Shown: positions 1 through 9,704, numbered from the stretch's first letter. The stretch is 23,496 nt of DNA from CAZPHU01 sp964419255 (GCA_964419255.1 CAYQOU010000065.1:1-23496); one strand, 5' to 3'. Notes: a model not told the origin generated them from the letters alone. Made by a program: numbers and translations.

Positions 1-4
1 GACA

Positions 5-38
5 AAACGGCCCCAAATATCTCAATTTGACCGTTTTT
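5..38 (+). terminator. Intrinsic terminator of an upstream gene outside the window
   Basis: The arms AAACGG (5-10) and CCGTTT (31-36) pair, and CAAAT (14-18) pairs with ATTTG (25-29) inside them. A small CCC/A internal bulge separates the two helices. The 3' arm runs into a short T-tract (34-38). No gene is visible upstream in the window, so this probably ends a gene to the left, although a metF attenuator is possible. Confidence 0.5.
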
Positions 39-121
39 CTATGGGATGGTAGTGATGTATTTTTAGTTAATTCTCGAACATATTCGTACTTTCAATGTAC
101 CGAAAACACGGAAAAGATGTA

Positions 122-1027
122 ATGCATATACGAAAAATCTTAAATGATCATAACCCCTCCTTCAGCTTCGAGTTTTTTCCTCCCAAAACCAAACAATCAG
201 CTCAAAGGCTGTATGAATCGATCGATGAGTTTACGGCTCTTCAGCCCAATTTTATCAGTGTGACCTATGGAGCCGGGGGTTCAACAAGGGAATTGACACA
301 CGAGCTGGTGCTGAAGATCCAACGGGAAACCAATCTCACGGTAGTTTCCCATCTGACCTGCGTGGGCTCAACCCAAAATGAACTCCTGCATATTCTGGAG
401 ACATATCGCAGCAGCGGCATAGAAAACATTATGGCCCTTCGGGGAGATCCTCCCAGAGGCCACTCAGAATTTCAGCACACTCCGGGTGGTTTCAGACATG
501 CCGCGGACCTTGTGTATTTCATAAAAAAACACTTCCCGCAGATGGGAATCGGGATCGCCGGTTTCCCCGAGGGGCATCCCGATACCCCAAATCGTCTCAA
601 GGAAATCGATTACTTGAAAGAAAAGGTTGATGCCGGTGCCGATTATATCTGTACCCAGCTGTTTTTCGATAACCATGATTTCTACGATTTCCGCGAGCGG
701 TGTGAGATTGCGGGAATAACCATCCCGATCATTGCCGGAATCATGCCCATCACATCCCTTAATAACATGTCCCGCATGGCCGAGCTTGCCTCCGGATCCC
801 GCTTCCCCGCCCGGCTTCTCAAGGCCCTGGCACGGGCAGACAGTGATAAGCATGTCGAGAAAGTAGGCGTCCACTGGGCATCCGAGCAGGTTCGTGACCT
901 GATAGATAACAACGTACGTGGAATTCATTTTTATACCTTGAACAAATCCCGCGCGACACGCGAAATCTACGAATCACTGGGAGTAACCGACTCCCGGCAA
1001 CTTAACGGGGAAACACGACCGGACTAG
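122..1027 (+). CDS. metF: 5,10-methylenetetrahydrofolate reductase
   Basis: FAD-dependent cytosolic enzyme that reduces methylene-THF to methyl-THF, the methyl donor for methionine synthesis. The product (301 aa from this start) has the family's N-terminal FEFFPPKT block, the ALRGDPP block that helps bind FAD/folate, and DAGADYICTQLFFD in the second half of the TIM barrel. Its length matches the usual 290-300 aa of bacterial MetF, with no regulatory C-terminal domain. I chose ATG 122 over the in-frame ATG at 95 because GGAAAAG (110-116) sits 5 nt before it and conserved sequence begins shortly after. No methionine genes are adjacent and no S-box or MetJ-like site is visible in the short upstream stretch. 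Confidence 0.93.
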   Translation: MHIRKILNDHNPSFSFEFFPPKTKQSAQRLYESIDEFTALQPNFISVTYGAGGSTRELTHELVLKIQRETNLTVVSHLTCVGSTQNELLHILETYRSSGIENIMALRGDPPRGHSEFQHTPGGFRHAADLVYFIKKHFPQMGIGIAGFPEGHPDTPNRLKEIDYLKEKVDAGADYICTQLFFDNHDFYDFRERCEIAGITIPIIAGIMPITSLNNMSRMAELASGSRFPARLLKALARADSDKHVEKVGVHWASEQVRDLIDNNVRGIHFYTLNKSRATREIYESLGVTDSRQLNGETRPD

Positions 1028-1111
1028 TTTTTTTTCTTTTTCACGGGGTAAAAATTATTCGGCCAATCATAGTGTTTCTCTCTGAAAACGCTGTTTTTAC
1101 GCCGGGGGCAC

Positions 1112-3031
1112 CTAAATGACAGCCTCATTCAACAAAAAAATTCTTCTGGTAAACTCGTGAGCGACTTCACGCATCTGCCGAATAAACCAATCCTCCGATG
1201 CTGCCGTGTGATAGAGTGAATAGTCGTCTATTATTCTGTCGCCCCGGGCATCATCCTTCTTTTTTGCTTCTTCTGTCTTGTCGGCAATACGATCGACTAT
1301 TTCTTTGAAACGCGTCAGATTATCAACCACCGAACGCTCGGCATAACCATACTGGTGAAAGATCCCGTGCTGATGTTGCCAATATCTGTGCGCTGATTCG
1401 CTCCCGTAAAGGGTTTTCTTATCGAGTTTCCTGTGTTTTTGGAACAAGATTTCGGCACGCTCGAAAAGACCTCGCAACACATAATACTCGATAAACAGCA
1501 AATAGGCTGAAATTGCTGTTTTCCTGTTTCTCTCCCTGAGGAAATTTTTCCCGAGGCCCTGTATATCTCTGCTCAGATACAGCTCCTTTTGCTCCGATAT
1601 GTTTTCCAGTCTCAGCTTCGCATCCTGCATCTTCGACACGATTTCAGGCCGAAATACATCATAGGTTATATCCATGCGAGTGGCTTTATCCCGCGTGCGA
1701 TATTTTATTTCATTTCTCATGACAGCATAGATATTATCCGAAAGCATCCACCCCGGGAATATCTCATTGAATGCCGGTGGTATTTCGGCATGAAAAACCA
1801 TAGGCTTATTGATAAGAGAGAATGGGAAACATACTTTCTGGGGAAGAGTATCTACACCTGTCGCAATAATAGTGTAAGGTGAATCGGCATAATTGCCGGG
1901 GAATTTAATATTCACTCCCAAGCCAAAAAAAAGACCCTCTCCGCATACAATCTCCTGATCGGGAGATTTTCCCGTATGGTTTGATCCAATATTCGCACCG
2001 TAGCCGACATTCCCTTTACCCTTCGGCCATAACGCCGCGATCAGCAACGCCTGATGATGAAAACCGATAAACGGCCCAAGCAGTCCGGAAGTCACTTCAC
2101 CTTCTGCGATTCCGGTGTTGGGACCGATTATGCTTGAGAAAACTTTCCCATGCCTTTCCACATGAGAATGCTCACAGAGGATTGAGTTTTCAACATATCC
2201 GAAAGAGTCGACCGTGCAGCCCCACTGTATGCAGCTGTTTCGGGTTTTCGCATCGCCACAGATACGGACCGGTTCCGATAAAGAACTCAGTACTGTGCAG
2301 TTGGAAACTTCAGCCCGTTCTATGGTCGCACCTTTCCCGATATAGCAGTTTTCGACCTTCGCTCCGTACCGAATATGCGTGCGCCTGCCTATAATACCCC
2401 GCAACATGCTACACTCGTTTACATAAGTCTGTATATGCTTGTGGTATCGGTCCCGATACTCTGGCGAAGAATTCATTGCAATCTGTTCCGCAATCGGTAT
2501 AGTCATCTCGGCAAAGCTTATCACCGCCCGACATTCGTTTTCGTTACCGACCGCTATGTCGACACCATTTCCCATATACGATTCCGGACAAAAGGTAACC
2601 GGACCACATTCAAATACAACACAGTTACTTTCTATGCAGTAGCCACTGATGAGAGCCGCCCGATTGACAAGTGAATCGGAACCGATTTCGCTGTTAAGGA
2701 TCGTGCTGTTATATATGCCGGAAGGCAGGCTGACCTGCTTGTTGATATGTATCGGTGCTCCGCTGAAATTTCCCAGGATGCACTCTCCACCAAAAAAATT
2801 GTGACATATATTTTCGGTCGAAAAAGATTCAACCACCAGTATAGTATCCCAATCCTCGGCACGATTTCCCTGTGATTGCAAAGCGTCCTTCTCCCCCGCT
2901 GTCAATTTTCGTACGGCATCGCCATAAACAGCGCTTTTCAGGCCTGAGCGTTTCTGTCTCAGGTGTTCCAGAAATTTTGATTCGTCGGTGATAGTTTTTA
3001 TCTGCTCGGCAATATCGATATGGCTGTTCAT
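1112..3031 (-). CDS. DUF4954-like left-handed beta-helix protein
   Basis: Protein of 639 aa from the chosen start, resembling the DUF4954 family known from Bacteroidetes, spirochaetes and relatives; its biochemical role is not established. Two stretches (about residues 78-150 and 210-430) carry irregular hexapeptide repeats of the left-handed beta-helix type (e.g. IIGRRTHIRYGAKVENCYIG, GYGANIGSNHTG). These resemble the C-terminal halves of sugar-nucleotide acyl/nucleotidyltransferases. The C-terminal third is helical and charged. The open frame extends to 3157, but ATG 3031 has AGGAA six bases upstream, and a sigma-54-type promoter at 3091-3105 lies inside the longer frame, which argues against it. 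It follows gltBD on the same strand after 380 bp. A sugar-nucleotide or acyl transferase role is a guess from fold only. Confidence 0.75.
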   Translation of the reverse strand: MNSHIDIAEQIKTITDESKFLEHLRQKRSGLKSAVYGDAVRKLTAGEKDALQSQGNRAEDWDTILVVESFSTENICHNFFGGECILGNFSGAPIHINKQVSLPSGIYNSTILNSEIGSDSLVNRAALISGYCIESNCVVFECGPVTFCPESYMGNGVDIAVGNENECRAVISFAEMTIPIAEQIAMNSSPEYRDRYHKHIQTYVNECSMLRGIIGRRTHIRYGAKVENCYIGKGATIERAEVSNCTVLSSLSEPVRICGDAKTRNSCIQWGCTVDSFGYVENSILCEHSHVERHGKVFSSIIGPNTGIAEGEVTSGLLGPFIGFHHQALLIAALWPKGKGNVGYGANIGSNHTGKSPDQEIVCGEGLFFGLGVNIKFPGNYADSPYTIIATGVDTLPQKVCFPFSLINKPMVFHAEIPPAFNEIFPGWMLSDNIYAVMRNEIKYRTRDKATRMDITYDVFRPEIVSKMQDAKLRLENISEQKELYLSRDIQGLGKNFLRERNRKTAISAYLLFIEYYVLRGLFERAEILFQKHRKLDKKTLYGSESAHRYWQHQHGIFHQYGYAERSVVDNLTRFKEIVDRIADKTEEAKKKDDARGDRIIDDYSLYHTAASEDWFIRQMREVAHEFTRRIFLLNEAVI

Positions 3032-3090
3032 TCCCATTTCCTGACTGATCAAAGGTGATGTGCAATCCTGTTTCACGGCATAACAATGCC

Positions 3091-3105
3091 GCAAACAGTG
3101 TTCCA
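3091..3105 (-). promoter_or_regulatory. Sigma-54-type promoter of the DUF4954-like gene
   Basis: The minus strand reads TGGAACACTGTTTGC from 3105 to 3091. GG and GC are separated by exactly 10 bases, as in the RpoN consensus TGGCAC-N5-TTGC. Only the fourth base departs from the consensus core. Predicted transcription start is near 3079, giving a leader of about 48 nt to ATG 3031. Confidence 0.6.
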
Positions 3106-3320
3106 GTATACAATATAACATGGAAGGAGGTAGAAAGGCTACTTTTGAAACATGCATCGAGCAGTCCCCCGCGAATGGGCCGCAAAGTTGTCTTGAGGGC
3201 TGGAGGGTAAAATAGTCGATTATCGTGATGCGATACCCTCTGAGGTAATTCCAGTGTCGCCCGAAGCCTTTTTACTCCGCGGGATTTTATGCAATCAGCC
3301 CCGAGAGAATCGCTCATTTC

Positions 3321-3362
3321 GTGATGGTAGGTGAGTCGCTTATGAAAAATGGGCACCATCAC
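3321..3362. repeat. Inverted repeat between gltD and the DUF4954-like gene
   Basis: GTGATGGT (3321-3328) and ACCATCAC (3355-3362) form a perfect 8-bp inverted repeat with a 26-nt loop, about 50 bp beyond the gltD stop. There is no T-run on the side gltBD transcription would need, so it may be a processing or decay-protecting hairpin or an operator. The rest of the 380-bp gap (3032-3411) holds the sigma-54-type promoter and no convincing gene. Confidence 0.35.
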
Positions 3363-3411
3363 ACATGGACAGCACCCTTTTACACAACCAACCAGGATAA
3401 TCGTGAGCCAG

Positions 3412-4833
3412 CTATTTCAGATATTCATCTATCGCCTCGGCACACTGCCTGCCGTGATAAATAGCCCGAACCACCAGCGATGCCCCCATGCCGGCATCTC
3501 CCGCGGCAAAAACACCCGGTACGCTGGTGGCATGGTTATCGAGTTGAATGTTTCCACGAGAATCGAAATTGACACCGAAATCTTCGAGTAAACGATCGTG
3601 CTTGACATGCACAAAACCCATTGCCAGCAGTACTAGATCCACCTTCATGGAAAACTCCGAACCGGGGATTTCCTTCATGGCAAAACCGCCATTTTCCTTC
3701 TTCTCCCACTCCACTCGAACGAAATGCCCTTCCTCAACCGTGCCATTCTTACCGGTAAATGATCTAGTCGATATGCTCCAATCCCGCTCACAGCCCTCTT
3801 CGTGTGAGCTTGAAGTACGCAGGATGCGTGGCCAGAATGGCCAGTCAGGATTCCATGGTTTGTCCCACTCCATGGGTTTGGGCATAATTTCGTATTGATG
3901 TACGGATTTAGCACCCTGCCGGTTTGATGTGCCCACGCAATCCGAACCGGTATCTCCCCCACCGATTACCAGGACATTTTTCCTCTCGGCGGTGAGACGT
4001 TTTTCGTCGGGTGAATACTCATTTAGATTCACCCTGTTCTGCTGTGTCAGAAACTCCATGGCAAAGTGAATGCCGTCTAATTCCCTTCCGGGAACATTCA
4101 GGTCCCGCGGCTCTCCCGCTCCCATACCAAGCAAAATGACATCGAATTTCTTGCGAAGGTATCGAGCTGATATATCCTCACCGACCGTGATGCCATTCTC
4201 GAATTCGACCCCCTCGGCCCGCATCTGGGCAAGGCGCCGATCGATGACCCATTTTTCCAGTTTGAAATCGGGAATACCATAGCGCAGTATACCTCCAGGC
4301 TGAGAGTCCTTCTCAAAGATGGTCACTGAGTGGCCTGCCCGACGAAGTTGCTGGGCCGCGGCAAGTCCAGCCGGCCCGGAACCGATCACGGCAACTTTCT
4401 TTCCGCTTTCCTTTACCGGAGGACGCGGCTTAATCCACCCCTGAGCAAAACCATTTTCGATGATAGCCAGCTCCAGCTGCTTTATCGTAACCGGAGCATC
4501 GTTGATCGACAGTGTACACGAAGTCTCACATGGTGCAGGACAGATACGACCGGTAATTTCCGGTAAATTATTCGTCAACTCCAGACGCTCCAGTGCTTCC
4601 CGCCAGTCGCCCCGGTAAACCGCATCATTCCATTCCGGAATGAGGTTATATACGGGGCATCCGGTGGAATGGCAAAACGGAATACCACAGTCCATACACC
4701 GGGCACCCTGTATCCGCAATTCATCCTCCGATATAGGATTGGTAAATTCGTTAAAATTGCTCAGACGCTCTTTTGGAGAACGATACGCTGCCGTTTTTCT
4801 CTGATAGTCTATAAAACCAGTTGCTTTACCCAT
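3412..4833 (-). CDS. gltD: Glutamate synthase (NADPH) small subunit
   Basis: The beta subunit of GOGAT takes electrons from NADPH through FAD to the iron-sulfur clusters that feed the large subunit. The 473-aa product shows the N-terminal Cys-rich region (C46, C49, C54, C59, then C98, C102, C106) for [4Fe-4S] clusters. It also has an FAD dinucleotide fold GSGPAG at 151-156 and an NADPH fold GGGDTG at 291-296. Length is that of typical GltD (about 470 aa). The start overlaps the gltB stop as TAATG, with GAGGAGG about ten bases upstream inside gltB, so translation is probably coupled to give equal subunits. The last gene of the pair ends without a clear intrinsic terminator. Confidence 0.95.
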   Translation of the reverse strand: MGKATGFIDYQRKTAAYRSPKERLSNFNEFTNPISEDELRIQGARCMDCGIPFCHSTGCPVYNLIPEWNDAVYRGDWREALERLELTNNLPEITGRICPAPCETSCTLSINDAPVTIKQLELAIIENGFAQGWIKPRPPVKESGKKVAVIGSGPAGLAAAQQLRRAGHSVTIFEKDSQPGGILRYGIPDFKLEKWVIDRRLAQMRAEGVEFENGITVGEDISARYLRKKFDVILLGMGAGEPRDLNVPGRELDGIHFAMEFLTQQNRVNLNEYSPDEKRLTAERKNVLVIGGGDTGSDCVGTSNRQGAKSVHQYEIMPKPMEWDKPWNPDWPFWPRILRTSSSHEEGCERDWSISTRSFTGKNGTVEEGHFVRVEWEKKENGGFAMKEIPGSEFSMKVDLVLLAMGFVHVKHDRLLEDFGVNFDSRGNIQLDNHATSVPGVFAAGDAGMGASLVVRAIYHGRQCAEAIDEYLK

Positions 4834-7800
4834 TAATAAAAAACCTCCTCAGTCAGTGAAACCACATCGGTTTCCTTTGACTCTTCTCGTTTTATTCGAG
4901 CAAGAGCCCGTTTATAGTCGATCGGCATAACCTTCACAAATTTCGGCAATGCGTTTGTCCACTCCTGCAAAATCGTTTTAGCTAACTCACTTTCGGTATA
5001 TTTCACATGATTTTCGAGTAGTCTCTTCAATCGCTGCTTGTCCTCATCCTCCAGGACCGGTTCAAGATCGACCATCTCCAGATTACAACGCGTGTCAAAC
5101 AACTGATTTTCATCCAGAACATATGCAATACCACCACTCATTCCGGCTGCGAAATTAACTCCGGTTTTACCCAAAACAACCACGCACCCGCCGGTCATAT
5201 ATTCGCATCCGTGATCGCCGACACCTTCGACAACCGCAACGGCTCCGCTATTGCGTACGGCGAACCGCTCGCCCGCCATGCCGTTGATATAGGCTTCACC
5301 ACTGGTAGCGCCAAACAAATTTACATTACCGGTGATGATATTATTTTGTGCCTTGTAACCGGCATCCCGGGGTGGATAGAGAATCAGTTTACCCCCCGAT
5401 AACCCCTTACCAAAGTAATCGTTTGAGTCCCCTTCCAGCTCAAAGGTTATACCCCGTGCCAGAAACGCGCCAAAGCTCTGCCCGGCCGAACCGTCAAATG
5501 CGCAGGTTATCGTATCGGGCGGCAGCCCCTTGGAACCATATCGTCTGGAAACTTCCGAGCTTAATGTCGTGCCGGCAGTTCGGTTACAATTGCGTATCGG
5601 CATGGAAAGCTTGACAGGTTTTCTGTTCTCCAGGGCATCTGCGCATTTTGCGATAATCCCGGGGTCAAGAGAAAGGGAGAAATCATGAGTTTGACTGGTG
5701 GTACAGAAAACCGAACAGCCTTCCGGGATTTCGGGTTTAGCCAGTATTTTGCTGAAATCGAGTCCTTTGGATTTGAAGTGAGATATCGCTTTATTTACAT
5801 CCAGTACATCTACACGACCTATCATTTCGTCTATTGTACGGAAGCCAAGCTGCGCCATATACTCACGGACTTCCTGTGCTATAAACTTCATGAAATTTAC
5901 CAGATATTCAGGTTTGCCGCGGAAGCGGCTGCGCAGATTCTCATCCTGTGTAGCCACCCCCACCGGACAGGTATTCAGGTGACACTTACGCATCATTATG
6001 CATCCCATCGATACAAGCGACATGGTACCAAAGCCGTATTCTTCCGCACCAAGGAGTGCGGCAATCACCACATCCCGACCCGTTTTCATCTGGCCATCCG
6101 TCTGGACCCGTATCTTATCGCGAAGCCTGTTCATCACCAGAGTCTGTTGCGTCTCGGCTACACCGATTTCCCAGGGAGCCCCGGCATACTTGATGGAAGA
6201 TATGGGAGATGCTCCCGTGCCGCCATCATGACCACTGATAAGAACCATATCCGCTTTCCCTTTGGCAACTCCCGCAGCAACAGTTCCTACTCCCACCTCA
6301 GATACCAGTTTTACCGATATTCGCGCCTGCGGATTGGCATTCTTCAAATCGAATATCAGCTGAGCCAGATCTTCAATAGAATAAATATCATGGTGAGGAG
6401 GTGGTGATATCAACATTACCCCCGGTGTCGAATACCTGACTTTCGCGATGACATCATTGACTTTATGCCCCGGAAGCTGTCCCCCTTCACCCGGCTTTGC
6501 GCCCTGAGCCATTTTTATCTGCAGCTCTCCTGAGTTGACAAGATAGTTGCTGTTAACTCCAAAACGACCGGATGCGACCTGTTTAACGAAAGATTTTTTG
6601 GAATCTCCATTTGGCAGAGGAATATATCGTTCTTCATCCTCACCACCTTCTCCCGAATTACTCATCGCCCCAAGCCGGTTCATAGCAATGGCTATCGTCT
6701 CGTGTGCCTCCTTGCTTATTGATCCAAAAGACATGGCGGAAGAGACAAACCGCTTTACAATGCTTTGCACCGGTTCGACCTCATCGAGCGGTACGGGTGC
6801 ACGATCGTTTTTAAACATAAAAAGCCCACGCAACGTACACAGATTTTTGCTGTTGTCATTTACGATGGCAGAATAGCGTTTGAAAAGCCTGTAGTCCTCA
6901 TCGCGCATTGCCTTCTGGACCAAAGCGACGGCATCCGGTGAGAGAAGATGGTGCTCGGAGAAGCGGCGGAAGTGAATATTTCCGCCCGAATCCAAAACGT
7001 CCCCATAATGCCTGCGCTCCTCATCATAGGCCTCTTTGTGACGGACAATAGTTTCCTGCGCAATGGCATCGAGTCCAATACCCTCGATCCTTGAAGGGGT
7101 ACCGGGAAAGAAACTATCCACAAAACGCGTGTTCAGGCCGACGGCTTCAAAAATCTGCGCCCCTCGATAACTTCGAATGGTCGAAACACCTATCTTGGAC
7201 ATTATCTTAAGAAGCCCCTTCTTTATGGCAGTGATATAATTCTCGATTGCCGTCTCGAGTTTGATATCTCCCAGTTTGCCCTGATAGTTAAGCTCAGCAA
7301 TGGTCTCGATTGCCAGATATGGATTAATGGCACTTGCCCCATAGCCGATCAGTGTGGCAAAATGCATCACATCGCGAGCTTCACCCGTTTCGACTATAAG
7401 CCCTGCAAGCTGCCGTTTCTTAACTCTTATCAGATAGTGATGGAGGGTAGAGGTGGCAAGAAGCGCCGGTATCGGAGCCTGGTTAGCATTTACACCGGCA
7501 TCACTGAGTACAAGAAGGGTAACGCCGTCTGCAATCGCATCCTCAGCCTTGCGGCAGATAGTTTGCAGCGCTTCACGCAACCCCTCTTCCCCCTTTACCG
7601 GATCGAATACCATGGGAAGTACGCTCGATTTAAGCCCCGGCACATCTACCTCCCTAAGCTTCTCCATGTCATCGTTTGTCAATACCGGATGAGGCAGTTT
7701 GAGTTGATGACAGTGTTCCGGCTTCTCATCGAGCAGATTACTCTCACGTCCCACAAAACTCATCAACGACATCACCAGGTTTTCCCTATACGGATCCAGC

Positions 7801-9371
7801 GGTGGATTTGTGACCTGAGCAAACAGCTGTTTGAAGTAATTGTACAGAAGCTGCGGCCTTCTGGAAAGAACCGCAAGTGCAGCATCATTGCCCATCGAGC
7901 CCACCGGCTCCTGACCGTTTTCCACCATGGGAACCAGAATCATCTTCAAATCTTCACGGGTGTATCCAAAAATATGACGTCTGGTCATAAGCTCGCCCGG
8001 ATCAATATCGACCGGCCCAACTGGAGCAAAAAGCCCGCGCAACTCGATACGGTTCTGCTCCAACCAGCGACGATAGAGTTTGTGACGGGAGACATTTGAT
8101 TTAATTTCATTGTCATAGATTATACGTTTTTTGTTCGTGTCTATCAGCAACATCTTACCCGGTGCCAGGCGCCCCTTTTCCACTACTTGACTTGCTGGTA
8201 TATCAAGCACCCCGATTTCTGAGGCAAGCACCAGCTTTCCACTTTTGCTCACCACATAGCGCGCCGGACGCAACCCATTACGGTCAAGTACCGCCCCCAC
8301 CCTCGTACCATCGGTAAACGCGATTGCCGCAGGGCCATCCCAGGGTTCCATGATGGCTGCATGGTATTCGTAGAATGCGCGTTTGTCCTGGCTTATATGA
8401 TACTTGGAACCAAATGCCTCCGGTACCATCATCATCATGCTGTGCTCGATCGACCGCCCACTCAGCGACAGCAGCTCAAAGGCATTGTCAAAGGAGCCAG
8501 AGTCGCTCTGATTCGGCTGTATAATCGGCATCAGCTTCCGGATTTCATCCCCGAAAAGATCAGAGGAAAGCGTGGTTTCCCGTGCAGCCATTTTATTTAT
8601 ATTACCGCGAAGACTGTTTATTTCCCCGTTATGGCACATGTAGCGAAAAGGCTGTGCAAGAGGCCAGGATGGAAATGTGTTGGTGCTGTATCGCTGATGC
8701 ACCAATACCAGTGCACTGGTAAAGTCCGGATCGGTAAGGTCGGGATAGAAATGCTCAAATTGCGGTGCAACGAACATACCCTTATAAATTATTGTGTTAC
8801 TTGAAAAGGAAGCGATATACAAGTCATCGATTGTCCACCCTTTATCCAGGGCGGTCTTTTCAATGACTTTACGGGCGATGTAGAGTTTCCGTTCAAGAGA
8901 ATCGCCCTGCAGCTTCTCAAAGGAGATGAATACCTGAGAGATATGAGGCATGACTTTGCGCGCCATATCCCCCAGACACTCCGGACAAACCGGCACATCC
9001 CGCCACCCAAGAACGATTCCACCTTCCGAGGTTATTGAATCTTCAACGACCTCAACAGCCTCCTTGTAAAGTTTTTTCTCTTTAGGCATGAATATCATGC
9101 CCACACCATACTGTCCTTGGTCAGGAATAGCAATATGCAGTTTTTTGCACTCCCCTACAAAAAAGTCATGAGGAATCTGCGACAAAAGTCCGGCACCATC
9201 TCCAGTTTTCAGATCTCCGCCAAGAGCGCCGCGATGTTCAAGGTTTTTCAGTACGGTCACACCATCGGAGATTATTTCGTGAGTCTGCTCTCCATTGATG
9301 TTTACAACCAGACCGACTCCGCAGTTGTCGTGCTCAAATTGCGGATCGTAAAGTCCAAATTTCTTCATCAT
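4833..9371 (-). CDS. gltB: Glutamate synthase (NADPH) large subunit
   Basis: Catalytic alpha subunit of GOGAT, converting glutamine plus 2-oxoglutarate to two glutamates in the cytosol. The 1512-aa product has a short propeptide before C17 (NCGVGLVV), which after processing becomes the N-terminal nucleophile of the class II glutaminase domain. A central domain, an FMN-binding synthase domain with the KPGEGGQLPG block and the [3Fe-4S] motif C-x5-C-x4-C (CIMMRKCHLNTC, near residue 1127) follow. A C-terminal glycine-rich beta-helix (GXXG repeats) completes the normal architecture. ATG 9371 is followed immediately by a second ATG; GAGGGAAG upstream supports this start. It is divergent from glnA and has a sigma-54-type promoter about 320 bp upstream, implying a long leader. 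Confidence 0.96.
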   Translation of the reverse strand: MMKKFGLYDPQFEHDNCGVGLVVNINGEQTHEIISDGVTVLKNLEHRGALGGDLKTGDGAGLLSQIPHDFFVGECKKLHIAIPDQGQYGVGMIFMPKEKKLYKEAVEVVEDSITSEGGIVLGWRDVPVCPECLGDMARKVMPHISQVFISFEKLQGDSLERKLYIARKVIEKTALDKGWTIDDLYIASFSSNTIIYKGMFVAPQFEHFYPDLTDPDFTSALVLVHQRYSTNTFPSWPLAQPFRYMCHNGEINSLRGNINKMAARETTLSSDLFGDEIRKLMPIIQPNQSDSGSFDNAFELLSLSGRSIEHSMMMMVPEAFGSKYHISQDKRAFYEYHAAIMEPWDGPAAIAFTDGTRVGAVLDRNGLRPARYVVSKSGKLVLASEIGVLDIPASQVVEKGRLAPGKMLLIDTNKKRIIYDNEIKSNVSRHKLYRRWLEQNRIELRGLFAPVGPVDIDPGELMTRRHIFGYTREDLKMILVPMVENGQEPVGSMGNDAALAVLSRRPQLLYNYFKQLFAQVTNPPLDPYRENLVMSLMSFVGRESNLLDEKPEHCHQLKLPHPVLTNDDMEKLREVDVPGLKSSVLPMVFDPVKGEEGLREALQTICRKAEDAIADGVTLLVLSDAGVNANQAPIPALLATSTLHHYLIRVKKRQLAGLIVETGEARDVMHFATLIGYGASAINPYLAIETIAELNYQGKLGDIKLETAIENYITAIKKGLLKIMSKIGVSTIRSYRGAQIFEAVGLNTRFVDSFFPGTPSRIEGIGLDAIAQETIVRHKEAYDEERRHYGDVLDSGGNIHFRRFSEHHLLSPDAVALVQKAMRDEDYRLFKRYSAIVNDNSKNLCTLRGLFMFKNDRAPVPLDEVEPVQSIVKRFVSSAMSFGSISKEAHETIAIAMNRLGAMSNSGEGGEDEERYIPLPNGDSKKSFVKQVASGRFGVNSNYLVNSGELQIKMAQGAKPGEGGQLPGHKVNDVIAKVRYSTPGVMLISPPPHHDIYSIEDLAQLIFDLKNANPQARISVKLVSEVGVGTVAAGVAKGKADMVLISGHDGGTGASPISSIKYAGAPWEIGVAETQQTLVMNRLRDKIRVQTDGQMKTGRDVVIAALLGAEEYGFGTMSLVSMGCIMMRKCHLNTCPVGVATQDENLRSRFRGKPEYLVNFMKFIAQEVREYMAQLGFRTIDEMIGRVDVLDVNKAISHFKSKGLDFSKILAKPEIPEGCSVFCTTSQTHDFSLSLDPGIIAKCADALENRKPVKLSMPIRNCNRTAGTTLSSEVSRRYGSKGLPPDTITCAFDGSAGQSFGAFLARGITFELEGDSNDYFGKGLSGGKLILYPPRDAGYKAQNNIITGNVNLFGATSGEAYINGMAGERFAVRNSGAVAVVEGVGDHGCEYMTGGCVVVLGKTGVNFAAGMSGGIAYVLDENQLFDTRCNLEMVDLEPVLEDEDKQRLKRLLENHVKYTESELAKTILQEWTNALPKFVKVMPIDYKRALARIKREESKETDVVSLTEEVFY

Positions 9372-9443
9372 ATTTTTTCTTCCCTCGTCTATTTAAACAC
9401 CTGTTATGATATCTACATTTTCCGGAGGCCGAAAAGCCACTTC

Positions 9444-9456
9444 GATACATAATTGT
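9444..9456 (+). repeat. Direct repeat copy 1 (GATACATAATTGT) in the gltB leader
   Basis: This 13-base sequence recurs at 9799-9811. Here it also forms the perfect palindrome ATACA-TAAT-TGTAT (9445-9458). It lies about 75 bp upstream of gltB, with a CACCTCTTTT tract next to it that is also found beside the second copy (9786-9795). Probably a regulator-binding element; the regulator is unknown. Confidence 0.4.
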
Positions 9457-9528
9457 ATTTTGAAAACCACCTCTTTTGTCGATCTTCTAAACCCTCTGTG
9501 CCGGACGATAAGAGTGACTTAGAGAAGC

Positions 9529-9579
9529 TTAGACAGCCGCGATTGCCTGAAATACAAGCTGCCACCGGTGCTCTTTCAT
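9529..9579 (-). other. Possible 16-codon leader ORF in the gltB 5' region
   Basis: ATG at 9579 opens a short frame reading MKEHRWQLVFQAIAAV and stopping at 9529, inside the predicted gltB leader. GGAG abuts the ATG directly, and a strong AAGGAGG lies about 20 nt upstream, too far to be ideal. No attenuator-like terminator follows, so this may be chance. Confidence 0.15.
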
Positions 9580-9689
9580 CTCCAAATTACTCTTTGCAAC
9601 CTCCTTGAGCCGTTTAATACAAATCCGTAGTCACTCGATACAAAATGGTACCCTTCGGATGATCATTATCGATGGGAGCCCTGTTATAT

Positions 9690-9704
9690 GCAACAAATAT
9701 ACCA
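9690..9704 (-). promoter_or_regulatory. Sigma-54-type promoter for gltBD
   Basis: The minus strand reads TGGTATATTTGTTGC followed by A, from 9704 to 9690. It has the exact GG-N10-GC spacing and fits the degenerate RpoN pattern TGG-Y-A-Y-R-N4-TTGC. Predicted start is near 9678, leaving a leader of about 307 nt before gltB. It points away from the glnA promoter, and the 226 bp between them could hold shared activator sites. Confidence 0.55.

Noticed and set aside
1028..1111. Terminator between metF and the DUF4954-like gene
   Set aside because: T-runs are present just after the metF stop, but I find no convincing stem before them.
2829..3362. 177-codon open frame on the minus strand overlapping the start of the DUF4954-like gene
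   Set aside because: Different frame from the conserved protein, rich in Arg/Leu without domain character, and covers the promoter and start region of the real gene.
5685..6407. 240-codon plus-strand open frame inside gltB
   Set aside because: Antisense shadow of a strongly conserved gltB region that includes the iron-sulfur motif; no ribosome site or recognisable domain. The same applies to the frame at 7362-8099.
9563..9570. CACCGGTG palindrome as an NtrC site
   Set aside because: Half-site spacing does not match the GCAC-N7-GTGC type arrangement; it is only an 8-bp palindrome.
9570..9584. Second sigma-54-like site for gltB closer to the gene
   Set aside because: It has GG-N10-GC spacing but matches almost none of the other consensus bases (AGAGC instead of TTGC context).
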